Assembly: GCF_023516575.1 (NCBI RefSeq) | Contig: NZ_JAMGBE010000002.1 | Location: 62,001-126,000 of the forward strand | Origin: Sphingomonas hankyongi | Lineage (GTDB): Bacteria > Pseudomonadota > Alphaproteobacteria > Sphingomonadales > Sphingomonadaceae | Direction: 5' to 3' | DNA length: 64,000 nucleotides | Shown here: piece by piece, positions 16,166 through 25,151 of the stretch | How positions within the stretch are numbered: the stretch's first letter is position 1 | Layout: the number at the start of each line of letters is the position of its first letter | Made by a program: the position numbers and the translations under genes | The notes under the pieces: model-generated | Seen by the model: the letters and a program-made list of their open reading frames with translations, nothing else | Databases searched by the model: none | What the model was told of the DNA's origin: nothing

Positions 16166-17908
16166 TCAGCGGCGGCGCGACTTCCAATATTCGTAGGCGG
16201 CTTGGGCTTCGAGCGGTCGCGCGAAATAATACCCCTGTCCAGAAGCGCAGCCGAGCGTGGCCAGTGTGGTCGCGAGTTCGACGGTCTCGATACCTTCGGC
16301 CGTGGTCGACATTCCCAGCGCCTCCGCGAGGCTGAGGACTGCGCGCACGATCGCAACGCTGTCGGGGTCGACCATCATCCCGGAAACGAAGCTGCGGTCG
16401 ATCTTGAGGACGTCGATGGGCAGACGCTGGAGGTAGGCCAGGCTCGAATAGCCGGTGCCGAAGTCGTCCATGGCTACCGTCGTGTCGAGCGCCTTCAGAG
16501 CGTCGAACACGCGGGTGGCCCGCGCCGGATCCTGGACGATCGAGCTTTCCGTCAGCTCCAGCGTCAGTCGATTCCCACTCAGACCGCTCGACTTGAGCGC
16601 GCTCCGGACCACACCCGCGACGTCGTCGCGGGCAACCTGAATCGCGGAAAGGTTCACGCCGACGTAAAGCGGCAGAGCCTCTCCCGCCTCCTGATCCCAG
16701 CTCGCAAGGGTTTGAGCGGCTTTGTCCATCGCCCAGCGACCGAGGTGCAGTATCAGACCGCTTTCCTCGGCAACTGGAATGAATTCTGTCGGACTGATTT
16801 CGCCTCGGTCCTCATGGTCCCATCGGGCAAGAGCCTCGAAGCCGGCCACCTCGCCTGACTTCAGGTTGATAAGGGGCTGGTAGAACAGCTTGAGCTGGTC
16901 CTTGTCGAGCGCGCGGCGAAGCTCTGTCTCGATAGAGAAGCGGCGGCGGGCTTCGGTCGCCTGCTTTGGCTCGTAAACTTGAGGCGCTCCGGCCAGTTTC
17001 GCTTGCTTGACCGCGAATTGCGCATTCCGGAATAGTTCCTCTGGATCCTGCCCGGCATGCATGAGCGCGAGGCCGATCGCGCATTCCACGCGGATTTCGA
17101 GGTCCGAGATTTTGAAAGGCGTCGCCATCACCTGCTGAATGCGCTCCGCCGCTTTCAATGCGTCGGCGATGCCCCGCCGCAGCGATACGAGAACGCCGAA
17201 CTCATTTCCGCCGGTACGAGCGAGGACGTCGCCAGCGCGCAAGGCGAGGATGAGGCGCCGGGCGAAGGTGATCAGCAGCTCATCGCCGGCGAGCCCGCCC
17301 ATGCTCTCGTTGATGCGGCTGAACCTTAGCATATCGACGACTAGCACCGCATGCTCGAGGTCCCGGCCGACCTTCTCACCAGCGCTTTCGATCGCTTCGC
17401 TGAAGGCCAGCCTGTTCGGCAGGCCAGTCAGGCTGTCGCGAAGCATCTCCGCGCGCAGAGCGCGCTCGCTCTGAACCTCTGCGGTGCGGTCGACAACGCT
17501 GAGAAGGCACCGCGGGCCTTCGCCCTTCTTCTTCGGCAGGGGAGCGAGCTTCACACGAAAATATTTTGAAGAGACGCCCTCACCGTCCCTGAAATCCAGT
17601 TCTCCAGCGGTATCCGTACCGTCGAAGTAGGAATGCAGCAGCTCGCCTATGGGCCCGGATTTGAGGCAATCGGCCTGGTTCCAATCGGCGGCAGTGCAGG
17701 TGGACTGCCGGACCGTGTCGAAGAAGCGGCTGTTATGAGCGACGACAGTCAGCGAGCCATCGCCATCGCGCTGGATCACGGCTGCGGCGATCGGAAGCGC
17801 ATCGAGCAGGCTGGCGTCATCCGCAATGACAACATGCGGTTTTCCGGCCATATTTTCTGTCCGCCGATGCCGGCCCGAAGCCGGCAGACGGTTGATTGCA
17901 GCCTGCAT
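16166..17908 (-). CDS. PAS-like/GGDEF/EAL c-di-GMP signalling protein
   Basis: A 580-residue cytoplasmic protein. An N-terminal PAS-like sensor (about 25-145) is followed by a GGDEF domain and an EAL domain (from about 330). The diguanylate cyclase signature is degenerate: GGNEF at 233-237, with an inhibitory-site RxxD five residues upstream. The EAL domain keeps its catalytic set (FEAL at 357-360, ELTESS, DDFGTGYSS, KIDRSF, EGIET). The protein is therefore most likely a phosphodiesterase, with the GGDEF domain perhaps binding GTP or c-di-GMP as a regulator (inference). A start at 17851 is also possible. No membrane segments are visible. Confidence 0.9.
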   Translation of the reverse strand: MQAAINRLPASGRHRRTENMAGKPHVVIADDASLLDALPIAAAVIQRDGDGSLTVVAHNSRFFDTVRQSTCTAADWNQADCLKSGPIGELLHSYFDGTDTAGELDFRDGEGVSSKYFRVKLAPLPKKKGEGPRCLLSVVDRTAEVQSERALRAEMLRDSLTGLPNRLAFSEAIESAGEKVGRDLEHAVLVVDMLRFSRINESMGGLAGDELLITFARRLILALRAGDVLARTGGNEFGVLVSLRRGIADALKAAERIQQVMATPFKISDLEIRVECAIGLALMHAGQDPEELFRNAQFAVKQAKLAGAPQVYEPKQATEARRRFSIETELRRALDKDQLKLFYQPLINLKSGEVAGFEALARWDHEDRGEISPTEFIPVAEESGLILHLGRWAMDKAAQTLASWDQEAGEALPLYVGVNLSAIQVARDDVAGVVRSALKSSGLSGNRLTLELTESSIVQDPARATRVFDALKALDTTVAMDDFGTGYSSLAYLQRLPIDVLKIDRSFVSGMMVDPDSVAIVRAVLSLAEALGMSTTAEGIETVELATTLATLGCASGQGYYFARPLEAQAAYEYWKSRRR

Positions 17909-17995
17909 GCGCTCCGCTATTGACGCGGATGGGTTAATTCCGAGTATCTTTCTCTTCAGCGATTTGCGGTTAACGGCTGGGGTCTCAGCGGACGC

Positions 17996-20221
17996 TCAAG
18001 CGAAACGGTTATTCCGTGGGAAACCGATTGGCGGCATCCGGCCCGCGGCGCCACGCGCGGCGCGCCATGGCGACAGGTCCGTTTCGGTGCGCACTCGGCC
18101 CGTTTCCCCGCCAAGCGCCCAACTAAGACCCCGTTCCAGCCGGAAAGCGACCGCATCGGAAAGCCCGCCGTCGCGATAGCGCTGCAGGGTGACCCCCTGC
18201 CCGCGACCGAGCTCCGGCAACTCGCTGAGGGCAAACACCACCATCTTCCGGTTCTCGCCGATAACAGCGACCGCGTCCGCCTCATCTGGTATCGGCCGCA
18301 CGACTGCAACGCTCCCGCCCGGACGCAAGTTCACCAGCTGTTTCCCCTTGCGCGTTTCAGCCAGCGTTCCCTCCCCGCTTGTCACGAAACCGCGCCCATC
18401 CGACGAAGCGACCAGCAGCTTCATGTCTGGCCGAACAGCGAGCAGCTGGACGATGTCGATCTCCGCTTCGAGGTCGATGAAGAGCCGCACCGGCTCGCCA
18501 AAGCCGCGGGCGCTCGGCAGCTTGTCTCCGGCAAGCGTGTAGACACGCCCGTTAGAGGCGAACAGCGCGAGCCGATCGGTCGTTTGGGCGTGGAAGTGGA
18601 TGAAAGGGCCGTCTCCTTCGCGCCACTTGAGTTCCGCCACCTGGTCCAGCGCGAGATGGCCCTTCATCGCGCGAATCCACCCGCGCTGTGAAAGGATGAC
18701 GGTGATCGGCTCCTTCTCGATCATCGCCGACCAGTCGATGTCACGCGCGACAGCGGCCTCCTCGATCGAAGTCCGCCGCTCGTCTCCGAACTTCTCTTTG
18801 AGTGTCGTGAGGTCGCGTTTTAGCCTGGTGCGCTGGCGCGCTGGGCTGTCGATCAGCTTGGCGAGCTCGTCACGTTCCTTTTCGAGCGACTGGCGCTCCC
18901 GGCCAATCTCCATTTCCTCCAGCTTGCGCAAGCTGCGGAGTCGCATGTTGAGGATCGCTTCGGCCTGGCGATCGGACAACGAGAATTCCGCCATCATGAG
19001 TGGCTTGGGCTCGTCCTCGGAGCGAATGATCGCGATCACGCGGTCCAGGTTCAGGTAAGCGGCCAGAAGACCTGCGAGGATCTCCAACCGGTCGTCGATC
19101 TTTTCGATGCGGACGCGGCTGCGCCGGACGAGCACGTCGATCTGGAAAGCAAGCCAGGCAAGCAACGCTTCCTTGAGGCTCATCACGCCCGGGGTGCGGC
19201 TTGCATCGAGAACGTTAAGGTTCAGCGGGAAGCGAATTTCGAGATCGGTCAGCCGATAGAGGCTCTCGAGCAGCAGATCAGGATCAACCGTCCGCGCCCG
19301 CGGCTCGAGGATCAACCGAACCTGCTCGTCACTCTCGTCGCGGACGTCGGCAAGGATCGGCAATTTCTTGTCGGCGATGAGCTGGGCGATTTGCTCGATC
19401 AGCTTCGACTTCGGAACGCCATAGGGGATCTCGCTCACTAGGAGATGCCAGCCGCCGCCCTTCTCGCGTTCGGTCGAAACCCTTGCGCGCAGCCGGAACG
19501 CGCCTCGTCCGCTCACGTAAGCGCGGGTGATCGTGTCCTTGTCATCGACGAGCACGCCCCCGGTCGGGAAGTCCGGGCCCTTCACGATGTCCGTCAGCTC
19601 CCGGTCGCCGGCCTTGGGATTGTCGATCAGGTGGACGGCCGCATCGACCAGTTCGGTGAGATTGTGCGGCGGGATTGACGTCGCCATTCCCACTGCAATG
19701 CCGCTTGCGCCGTTCGCGAGCAGATTCGGGAAGAGTCCAGGGAAGACCTCGGGCTCTTCTTCCTCGCCATTATAGGTTGCGCGAAAATCGACGGTCCCCT
19801 CGTCGAGCCCCGCCATGAGACGCATTGCGATCGGCGTAAGCCGGGCTTCAGTGTACCGATAAGCAGCCGCGTTATCGCCATCGATATTGCCGAAGTTCCC
19901 CTGGCCGTCGACCAAGGGGTAGCGGAGAGCGAAGTCCTGCGCGAGCCGGACCATCGCGTCATAGACCGACTGGTCCCCGTGCGGGTGATATTTGCCGATC
20001 ACGTCGCCGACGACGCGGGCCGATTTCTTGTAGGCGCCGGTCGGGTCCAGCCGCAGCAGTCGCATCGCCCATAGAAGGCGTCGGTGAACTGGCTTCAATC
20101 CGTCGCGGACATCGGGGAGCGATCGCGCGGTGATCGTGGATAGCGCGTAGACGAGATACCGCTCCGAGAGGGCGGCGTCGAACGGTGTTTCGATTACGGA
20201 CGAAAGATCTTGGTCGGGCAT
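17996..20221 (-). CDS. parC: DNA topoisomerase IV subunit A
   Basis: A 741-residue type IIA topoisomerase subunit that breaks and rejoins DNA to unlink daughter chromosomes, acting with ParE (not in this window). The DNA-gate region has [11 protein letters not shown] and [13 protein letters not shown]; the catalytic Arg122-Tyr123 pair lies in YRYTEAR. The C-terminal domain has degenerate beta-pinwheel blades and lacks the GyrA box, which separates it from GyrA. The residue corresponding to the quinolone-sensitive Ser of E. coli enzymes is Gln84. Length is normal for alphaproteobacterial ParC. Confidence 0.95.
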   Translation of the reverse strand: MPDQDLSSVIETPFDAALSERYLVYALSTITARSLPDVRDGLKPVHRRLLWAMRLLRLDPTGAYKKSARVVGDVIGKYHPHGDQSVYDAMVRLAQDFALRYPLVDGQGNFGNIDGDNAAAYRYTEARLTPIAMRLMAGLDEGTVDFRATYNGEEEEPEVFPGLFPNLLANGASGIAVGMATSIPPHNLTELVDAAVHLIDNPKAGDRELTDIVKGPDFPTGGVLVDDKDTITRAYVSGRGAFRLRARVSTEREKGGGWHLLVSEIPYGVPKSKLIEQIAQLIADKKLPILADVRDESDEQVRLILEPRARTVDPDLLLESLYRLTDLEIRFPLNLNVLDASRTPGVMSLKEALLAWLAFQIDVLVRRSRVRIEKIDDRLEILAGLLAAYLNLDRVIAIIRSEDEPKPLMMAEFSLSDRQAEAILNMRLRSLRKLEEMEIGRERQSLEKERDELAKLIDSPARQRTRLKRDLTTLKEKFGDERRTSIEEAAVARDIDWSAMIEKEPITVILSQRGWIRAMKGHLALDQVAELKWREGDGPFIHFHAQTTDRLALFASNGRVYTLAGDKLPSARGFGEPVRLFIDLEAEIDIVQLLAVRPDMKLLVASSDGRGFVTSGEGTLAETRKGKQLVNLRPGGSVAVVRPIPDEADAVAVIGENRKMVVFALSELPELGRGQGVTLQRYRDGGLSDAVAFRLERGLSWALGGETGRVRTETDLSPWRAARGAAGRMPPIGFPRNNRFA

Positions 20222-20274
20222 GGCGATTGCCTAGCAAGACGGCGGAGCCTCGACCACTGGCTGTTCGCGGTCAG

Positions 20275-21234
20275 TTAGGCGGGGGGTCTCGCGCCTTCCA
20301 GGTCCAAGCTATCCGTCGCCAGCGCCGCAGCCATCTCGGCAAGCAGCCATTCGCGGAAGCGCTTCACCTTAGGAATCATGCGCCGCTCTTTCGGATAGAC
20401 CATCCAGTAGGCCCACCCTCGAGCGGAAAGGCGATCCGGGAACGGGATCACCAGTCGTCCCGCTGCGACATCCCCCTTCCACAGCAACGGCGTGAGCAAG
20501 GCAAAGCCTTGGCCCGCCATCGCCGCGTGGCCTTCGTTTGCCTGGTTATCGAGCCGCACGCCGGGACGGCGCATCGCTTGTTCGCCCGCCACGACGCCAT
20601 TGTCCGCAAACCATTGCTCCCACCATTCGTCGCCCGGGCTGATGAGGGTCTCGCTGGCAAGGTCGCCCGGCTCTAGCGGCCTACCAAGCTTCCGTTCGGC
20701 CTGGGCAATGCATTGCGGCCCGGCCATCGGCGTGAAAGTGGACGCAAACAGCTCATGCTCTTCCATGCCCTCCCAGCCACCGCGGCCGGCACGTAGGGCG
20801 ATGTCGGCTTCGCCCGAGCGGAGGTCCACCACTTCGTTGCTCGTCGTCATTCGAACAGCGAGGTCCGGATGCTCCATCTGAAAGCCACCCAGCCGCCATG
20901 CCAGCCACGTGTTCGCGAACGTGTGCGTGGTGGTGACCGTCAGGAGCGTTTCGTCCTCCTGGCGGTGACTCGCGAACGCCGCCTCGATGGCATCGAACGC
21001 GCCGGTCAAGGCAGGGAGCAATCGCGAGCCTAGCGGCGTCAGCTTGGCCCGTCCCTTCTCCCGAACGAACAGCGGCGCTCCCAAGCGCTCCTCGAGGCTT
21101 TTCACCTGATAGGAAACCGCGGCCTGTGTCATGCCGAGCTCGGCGGCGGCGGCCGTGAAGTTCTCCGTCCGCGCGGCGGCTTCGAAAGCCCTGACGGCAG
21201 CCAAGGGTGGAAGGCGTCGCATCTCGCAGATCAT
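20275..21234 (-). CDS. LysR-family transcriptional regulator (GcvA-like)
   Basis: A 319-residue LysR regulator. The N-terminal winged helix begins RRLPPLAAVRAFEAAART and has the recognition segment AELGMTQAAVSYQVKSLEERLG; the rest is a periplasmic-binding-protein-like effector domain. The opening LPPL.AL/VRAFEAAAR pattern is typical of the GcvA/AmpR subgroup. An ATG four codons downstream (21222) is a possible start. It is divergent from two tiny ORFs with a 146-base gap containing symmetrical elements, and LysR proteins usually regulate the divergent unit. The effector is unknown. Confidence 0.9.
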   Translation of the reverse strand: MICEMRRLPPLAAVRAFEAAARTENFTAAAAELGMTQAAVSYQVKSLEERLGAPLFVREKGRAKLTPLGSRLLPALTGAFDAIEAAFASHRQEDETLLTVTTTHTFANTWLAWRLGGFQMEHPDLAVRMTTSNEVVDLRSGEADIALRAGRGGWEGMEEHELFASTFTPMAGPQCIAQAERKLGRPLEPGDLASETLISPGDEWWEQWFADNGVVAGEQAMRRPGVRLDNQANEGHAAMAGQGFALLTPLLWKGDVAAGRLVIPFPDRLSARGWAYWMVYPKERRMIPKVKRFREWLLAEMAAALATDSLDLEGARPPA

Positions 21235-21271
21235 AAGGCCATCTTATCGATTCTGTCGAGTGTTTGATTGG

Positions 21272-21291
21272 CGAAACGACGCCCCGTTTCG
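21272..21291. promoter_or_regulatory. Inverted repeat between the LysR gene and the small-ORF pair
   Basis: CGAAACG-ACGCCC-CGTTTCG is a perfect 7-bp inverted repeat with a 6-base spacer, 38 bases from the LysR start in the divergent intergenic region. Size and position suit a LysR-type operator, but it does not contain the T-N11-A core, so the assignment is tentative. Confidence 0.4.
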
Positions 21292-21299
21292 TAGATGAG

Positions 21300-21352
21300 G
21301 ATCAGCCGCTGGCGGTGACTGATCCCTCCCCTCCAGCCCCCACCGTCAGCGG
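21300..21352 (+). promoter_or_regulatory. Structured leader with two competing hairpins
   Basis: Two mutually exclusive structures can form. One is GATCAG (21300-21305) with CTGATC (21319-21324), enclosing CCG/CGG. The other pairs 12 bases, 21306-21317 with 21341-21352, with a single G-U wobble. The unpaired segment between holds a CCTCCCCTCC tract that could mask a ribosome site. The first small ORF begins 28 bases downstream. Confidence 0.45.
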
Positions 21353-21380
21353 CCCACAAAAATGGGAAAGGACATACGCC

Positions 21381-21569
21381 ATGACTTATGGCCTCAGCAC
21401 GCGTGTGTTCGTCGAAAATGGGCCGGCAGTACGGGCAATCGAAGCGCAGGCATCGCGCTCGACAGCCCGGAGCTGGCGCGCTCTCGACGCCGATCGCCGC
21501 ATTGCGCTTATCGAAGCTGCTCTCATCCCGGCGAACGATCTGATCGACGCCTATCCAATCGCGCTCTGA
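21381..21569 (+). CDS. Hypothetical small protein, 62 residues
   Basis: The frame begins MTYGLSTRVFVENGPAVRAI and ends with a hydrophobic PIAL tail. The ATG has GGGAAAGGA 8 bases upstream, which decides the start over a longer open frame reaching back to 21264. The middle is basic and helical (RSTARSWRALDADRRIALIEAA). No signal peptide, cysteines or known family. It is the first gene of a likely two-gene unit divergent from the LysR regulator, behind a structured leader. Confidence 0.6.
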   Translation: MTYGLSTRVFVENGPAVRAIEAQASRSTARSWRALDADRRIALIEAALIPANDLIDAYPIAL

Positions 21570-21588
21570 CGCAAAGGAAAAGGAAAGG

Positions 21589-21762
21589 ATGATCACCATG
21601 GTCGACGAACTCTATGACCGCGATTACCAGTCCAGCCGCGCTCAGCTGAATGCTTCCTTCGCGGGCCTTGGACGGACCCTGGGCGACAGCCTCAAGGCCC
21701 TGCATCACATCGAATGGAGCGCCCCCTGGGCATCCAAAAAGAAAACCGCCAGCCGTGTCTGA
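21589..21762 (+). CDS. Hypothetical small protein, 57 residues
   Basis: Starts 19 bases after the 62-residue gene, with a purine-rich GGAAAAGGAAAGG ribosome site touching the ATG; an ATG three codons later (21598) is an alternative. The sequence opens MITMVDELYDRDYQSSRAQL, has a helical middle (FAGLGRTLGDSLKALHHI) and a basic KKKTASRV tail. No family recognised. A perfect 11-bp hairpin follows at 21771-21803, consistent with the end of a short transcript. Confidence 0.6.
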   Translation: MITMVDELYDRDYQSSRAQLNASFAGLGRTLGDSLKALHHIEWSAPWASKKKTASRV

Positions 21763-21770
21763 CGGAAGGT

Positions 21771-21803
21771 GAGGAGCGCGGACTAGCACGCACCGCGCTC
21801 CTC
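21771..21803 (+). terminator. Hairpin between the small-ORF pair and purC
   Basis: GAGGAGCGCGG (21771-21781) and CCGCGCTCCTC (21793-21803) form a perfect 11-bp stem with an 11-base loop. There is no U-tract after it, so it may be a weak or Rho-assisted terminator or a processing and stability element rather than a classical terminator. Confidence 0.5.
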
Positions 21804-21854
21804 GCTTATAGCGCCCGCTCCCTTTCCCCATTGCCATTGGAGTGAAGCGCGACC

Positions 21855-22634
21855 GTGTCCCGCCGCCGTCAGATTTACGAAGGTAAGGCCAAGATCCTTT
21901 ACGAGGGGCCCGAACCCGGCACGCTCATCCAATATTTCAAGGACGACGCGACCGCTTTCAACGCGCAGAAACGCGGTACCATCAGCGGCAAGGGCGTCAT
22001 CAACAACCGGATCTCCGAGCATGTCTTTACCGCGCTCGCGTCGATCGGCGTCCCGACCCATTTCATCCGCCGCCTAAACATGCGGGAGCAGCTGATCCGC
22101 CAGGTCGAGATCATCCCCATCGAAGTCGTGGTCCGTAACGTGGCGGCCGGCTCGCTTTCAAAGCGTCTCGGGATCGAGGAAGGCACGCAGCTGCCGCGTA
22201 CGATAATCGAATATTATTACAAGGACGATGCGCTCGGCGATCCGATGATCGCAGACGAGCATATTGCCTGCTTCGGCTGGGCCACCCAGGACGAGATGAA
22301 CGACATCGCCGACATGGCGATCCGAGTGAACGACTTCCTCTCCGGAATGTTCGCTGCGATCGGCATCCGGCTGATCGACTTCAAGCTGGAGTTCGGGCGC
22401 GTATGGGACGGCGACTACAGCCGCGTGATCCTCGCCGACGAGATCAGCCCCGACGGCTGCCGGCTATGGGACATGAAGACCAACCAGAAGCTGGACAAGG
22501 ACCGCTTTCGCCAGGACCTCGGTGGGGTGGAGGAGGCCTATCAGGAGGTCGCACGCCGGCTCGGCCTGCTGCAGCCGGACGATGAATTCGCGGTCCTGGA
22601 TCTCGACACGCACCGGAAGAAGCGGGGCAAGTAA
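21855..22634 (+). CDS. purC: SAICAR synthase (purine biosynthesis)
   Basis: A 259-residue ATP-dependent ligase joining aspartate to CAIR in de novo purine synthesis. Signatures are [11 protein letters not shown] at the start, the substrate-binding [15 protein letters not shown], and the end motif VDFKLEFG-like [14 protein letters not shown] with [14 protein letters not shown]. Length is normal for alphaproteobacteria. The start is GTG at 21855. purS, purQ and purL are not in the window. Confidence 0.96.
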   Translation: MSRRRQIYEGKAKILYEGPEPGTLIQYFKDDATAFNAQKRGTISGKGVINNRISEHVFTALASIGVPTHFIRRLNMREQLIRQVEIIPIEVVVRNVAAGSLSKRLGIEEGTQLPRTIIEYYYKDDALGDPMIADEHIACFGWATQDEMNDIADMAIRVNDFLSGMFAAIGIRLIDFKLEFGRVWDGDYSRVILADEISPDGCRLWDMKTNQKLDKDRFRQDLGGVEEAYQEVARRLGLLQPDDEFAVLDLDTHRKKRGK

Positions 22635-22636
22635 GC

Positions 22637-22939
22637 CTAGGCTTCGATTACCTCCAAGTGCGTCACCTCGGGCTCAAGCTCGAGGAGATAGTCAGGGTCG
22701 AAGTCGTAATATTTTGCCCTGGTCAGCTCCTCGCCCGCGAAACGCCGGATCGCGTCGAGATCGTCCCACAAGGTGAACATCTCCACATGCATCACGTCGC
22801 CTTCGCGACCGTACAGGCACCAGGCGCCACGATTCCCTTCGGTTGAGCGATAGTCGGGCAGGCCGACCTCCTTCATGAGCTCGAGATATTCGTCGGCCTT
22901 GGATGCGGGAACCCGGCCGTGCCAGCGTCGTGCGATCAT
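22637..22939 (-). CDS. ABM-like dimeric alpha/beta barrel protein
   Basis: A 100-residue protein that looks like a ferredoxin-like alpha+beta domain of the antibiotic-biosynthesis-monooxygenase type: it opens MIARRWHGRVPASKADEYLE and continues with YRSTEGNRGAWCLYG and HVEMFTLWDDLDAIRRFAG. Such proteins may be small monooxygenases, haem-degrading enzymes or simple binding proteins, and no catalytic residue can be assigned. It is convergent with purC (2 bases apart) and divergent from priA (49 bases). Confidence 0.7.
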   Translation of the reverse strand: MIARRWHGRVPASKADEYLELMKEVGLPDYRSTEGNRGAWCLYGREGDVMHVEMFTLWDDLDAIRRFAGEELTRAKYYDFDPDYLLELEPEVTHLEVIEA

Positions 22940-22988
22940 TCGAACGTCCTCTTGCTTGACGTCCTCTCAGCCCGCATCTGCCCTAGCA

Positions 22989-25151
22989 ATGAAGCGCGCC
23001 CGTGTCGTCACCATGAATGCCGCGCTCGGGCCGCTCGACTATCGCGTGCCCGAGAGCATGGACGTGGTACCGGGCTCGATCGTCGTGGCGCCGCTGGGCC
23101 CACGTCAATTGCTCGGCGTTGCCTGGGAGCCGGATCGCCTGTCGAGCAACGAAGTCCCGGACTCTCGCCTTCGCCCCCTTGCCGGCACGCTCGACGTCCG
23201 GCCCATCGCGGCGCCGCTTCGGCGGCTTTGCGAGTGGACTGCGGACTATTACCTCGCGCCCCTCGCCTCCGTTTTGCGGATGGTGCTGCCTTCCTCGGCA
23301 GCGCTCGACGGGCCCCGCCAGCTGACGGAATATCGTCCCACCGGCGCAAGTCCGGCCCGTCTGACTCCGCAACGCGAGAAGGCGCTGGCTGCTGTGGAGG
23401 GGCGGCAAGGGACAATCCGCGAGCTTGCGGACCATGCCGGAGTAAGCGACGGCGTGATGCGCGGCCTCGTCAATGCAGGCGCTCTTCAGGCGGTCGCTGT
23501 CGATGCGGACCGGCCCCTTCCCTGCCCAGACCCAGATCACGCACCGCCAGACCTCAACGATGACCAGCGCGAAGCGGCATCAGACCTGAGTTCCGCGGTC
23601 GGAAAAGGCTTCGATCCGATACTCCTCGACGGAGTCACCGGATCGGGAAAGACGGAAGTCTATTTCGAAGCGATTGCTGAATGCCTGCGGCAGGGCCGGC
23701 AGGCGCTGGTGCTGTTGCCCGAGATCGCGCTGACCGAACCCTTCCTGAAACGTTTCGAAGCGCGCTTCGGCTGCGCTCCGGTCGCTTGGCATTCGGGCTT
23801 GCGTTCATCGCAGCGGAGGCGGGCCTGGCGAGGGATCGCCTCGGGAGAGGCCGCCGTCATCGTGGGCGCCAGGTCGGCGCTGTTCCTTCCCTACCCAAAC
23901 CTTGGCCTGATCGTCGTCGACGAAGCGCATGAGCCGACCTTCAAGCAGGAGGACGGCGTTCAGTATCACGCCCGCGACACGGCGGTCATGCGGGCCAGGT
24001 TCGAAGGCATCCCCGTCATCCTCTCCTCGGCTACGCCAGCTATCGAGAGCAGGCACATGGTGGAGATCGGCCGCTATCGCGAAGTGAGCCTGCCGAAGCG
24101 CTTCGCTGGCGCGTCGATGCCTGAAATCCGCGCGATCAACCTGACTCAGGATCCGCCGCCTCGGGGACGCTGGCTTGCGCCGGAACTCGTCAGAGAACTG
24201 GAATCGAACCTGGATCGCGGGGAGCAATCTTTATTGTTCCTCAATCGGCGAGGCTTCGCCCCCCTCACCCTTTGTCGGCATTGCGGCCACCGCTTCCAGT
24301 GCCCCAACTGCACCGCGTGGATGGTCGAGCACCGCCTCATGCACCGGCTCGCCTGCCATCATTGCGGCCATGTGATGCCGCCTCCCAAGGCTTGTCCCGA
24401 GTGCGGCGAGGAGGACAGCCTCGTCGCGTGCGGGCCGGGCGTTGAGCGGATCGCCGACGAGGTCGCGGACCTGTTTCCCGATGCTCGTGCGGCGATCGTT
24501 ACATCGGACACCATTTGGTCCCCGCTCAAAGCGGCAGAGTTTGTGGGCGCCATGGATGCCGGCGCGATCGACATCGTCGTCGGTACGCAGCTTGTGACGA
24601 AAGGCTACCATTTCCCCAATTTGACCCTCGTGGGAGTTGTCGACGCCGATCTCGGCCTCGCGGGAGGAGATCTGCGAGCAGCGGAGCGGAGCTTCCAGCA
24701 GATCCAGCAGGTCGCTGGCCGCGCCGGCCGTGGCGACAAGCCCGGGCGCGTTCTCGTCCAGACCCACGATCCGGATGCGCCGGTTATTGCGGCGCTCGTT
24801 TCCGGAGACGTCCCGGGCTTCTACGGGGCCGAGACCGAAGCCAGGCGGGAAGCGGCAATGCCGCCGTTCGGCCGCCTCGCGGCGATAGTGGTGTCCGCCG
24901 AAGATGCCTCGGAAGCGGAGGCGGTCGCGCGGCGCATCGGCCATTCGGCGCCCGACGTGGAGGGAATGGCGGTATTCGGCCCTGCCCCAGCGCCTCTAGC
25001 GATGCTTCGCGGCCGTCATCGGCAGCGACTTCTTGTCCATGCCCGCCGCAGCCTCGACGTGCAGGACGTGATCCGTGACTGGCTGGCTGATATCGAATGG
25101 AGCCCGAAGGTTCGGGTCAGCGTCGACGTCGACCCATACAGCTTCCTCTAG
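22989..25151 (+). CDS. priA: Primosomal replication restart helicase PriA
   Basis: A 721-residue superfamily 2 DNA helicase that reloads the replisome at stalled forks. The 3'-end-binding domain comes first (PLDYRVPESMDVVPGS), then the ATPase with Walker A GVTGSGKTE, the DEAH box VVDEAHE and SSATPAIES. The zinc-binding cysteines are grouped in CRHCGHRFQCPNC and CHHCGH...CPECGEED. Motif V/VI region (GTQLVTKGYHFPNLTLV, QQVAGRAGRGDKPG) is intact. The ATG at 22989 matches the usual PriA N-terminus and avoids overlap with the divergent ABM-like gene. Its stop overlaps the convergent CPBP gene by 4 bases. Confidence 0.96.
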   Translation: MKRARVVTMNAALGPLDYRVPESMDVVPGSIVVAPLGPRQLLGVAWEPDRLSSNEVPDSRLRPLAGTLDVRPIAAPLRRLCEWTADYYLAPLASVLRMVLPSSAALDGPRQLTEYRPTGASPARLTPQREKALAAVEGRQGTIRELADHAGVSDGVMRGLVNAGALQAVAVDADRPLPCPDPDHAPPDLNDDQREAASDLSSAVGKGFDPILLDGVTGSGKTEVYFEAIAECLRQGRQALVLLPEIALTEPFLKRFEARFGCAPVAWHSGLRSSQRRRAWRGIASGEAAVIVGARSALFLPYPNLGLIVVDEAHEPTFKQEDGVQYHARDTAVMRARFEGIPVILSSATPAIESRHMVEIGRYREVSLPKRFAGASMPEIRAINLTQDPPPRGRWLAPELVRELESNLDRGEQSLLFLNRRGFAPLTLCRHCGHRFQCPNCTAWMVEHRLMHRLACHHCGHVMPPPKACPECGEEDSLVACGPGVERIADEVADLFPDARAAIVTSDTIWSPLKAAEFVGAMDAGAIDIVVGTQLVTKGYHFPNLTLVGVVDADLGLAGGDLRAAERSFQQIQQVAGRAGRGDKPGRVLVQTHDPDAPVIAALVSGDVPGFYGAETEARREAAMPPFGRLAAIVVSAEDASEAEAVARRIGHSAPDVEGMAVFGPAPAPLAMLRGRHRQRLLVHARRSLDVQDVIRDWLADIEWSPKVRVSVDVDPYSFL

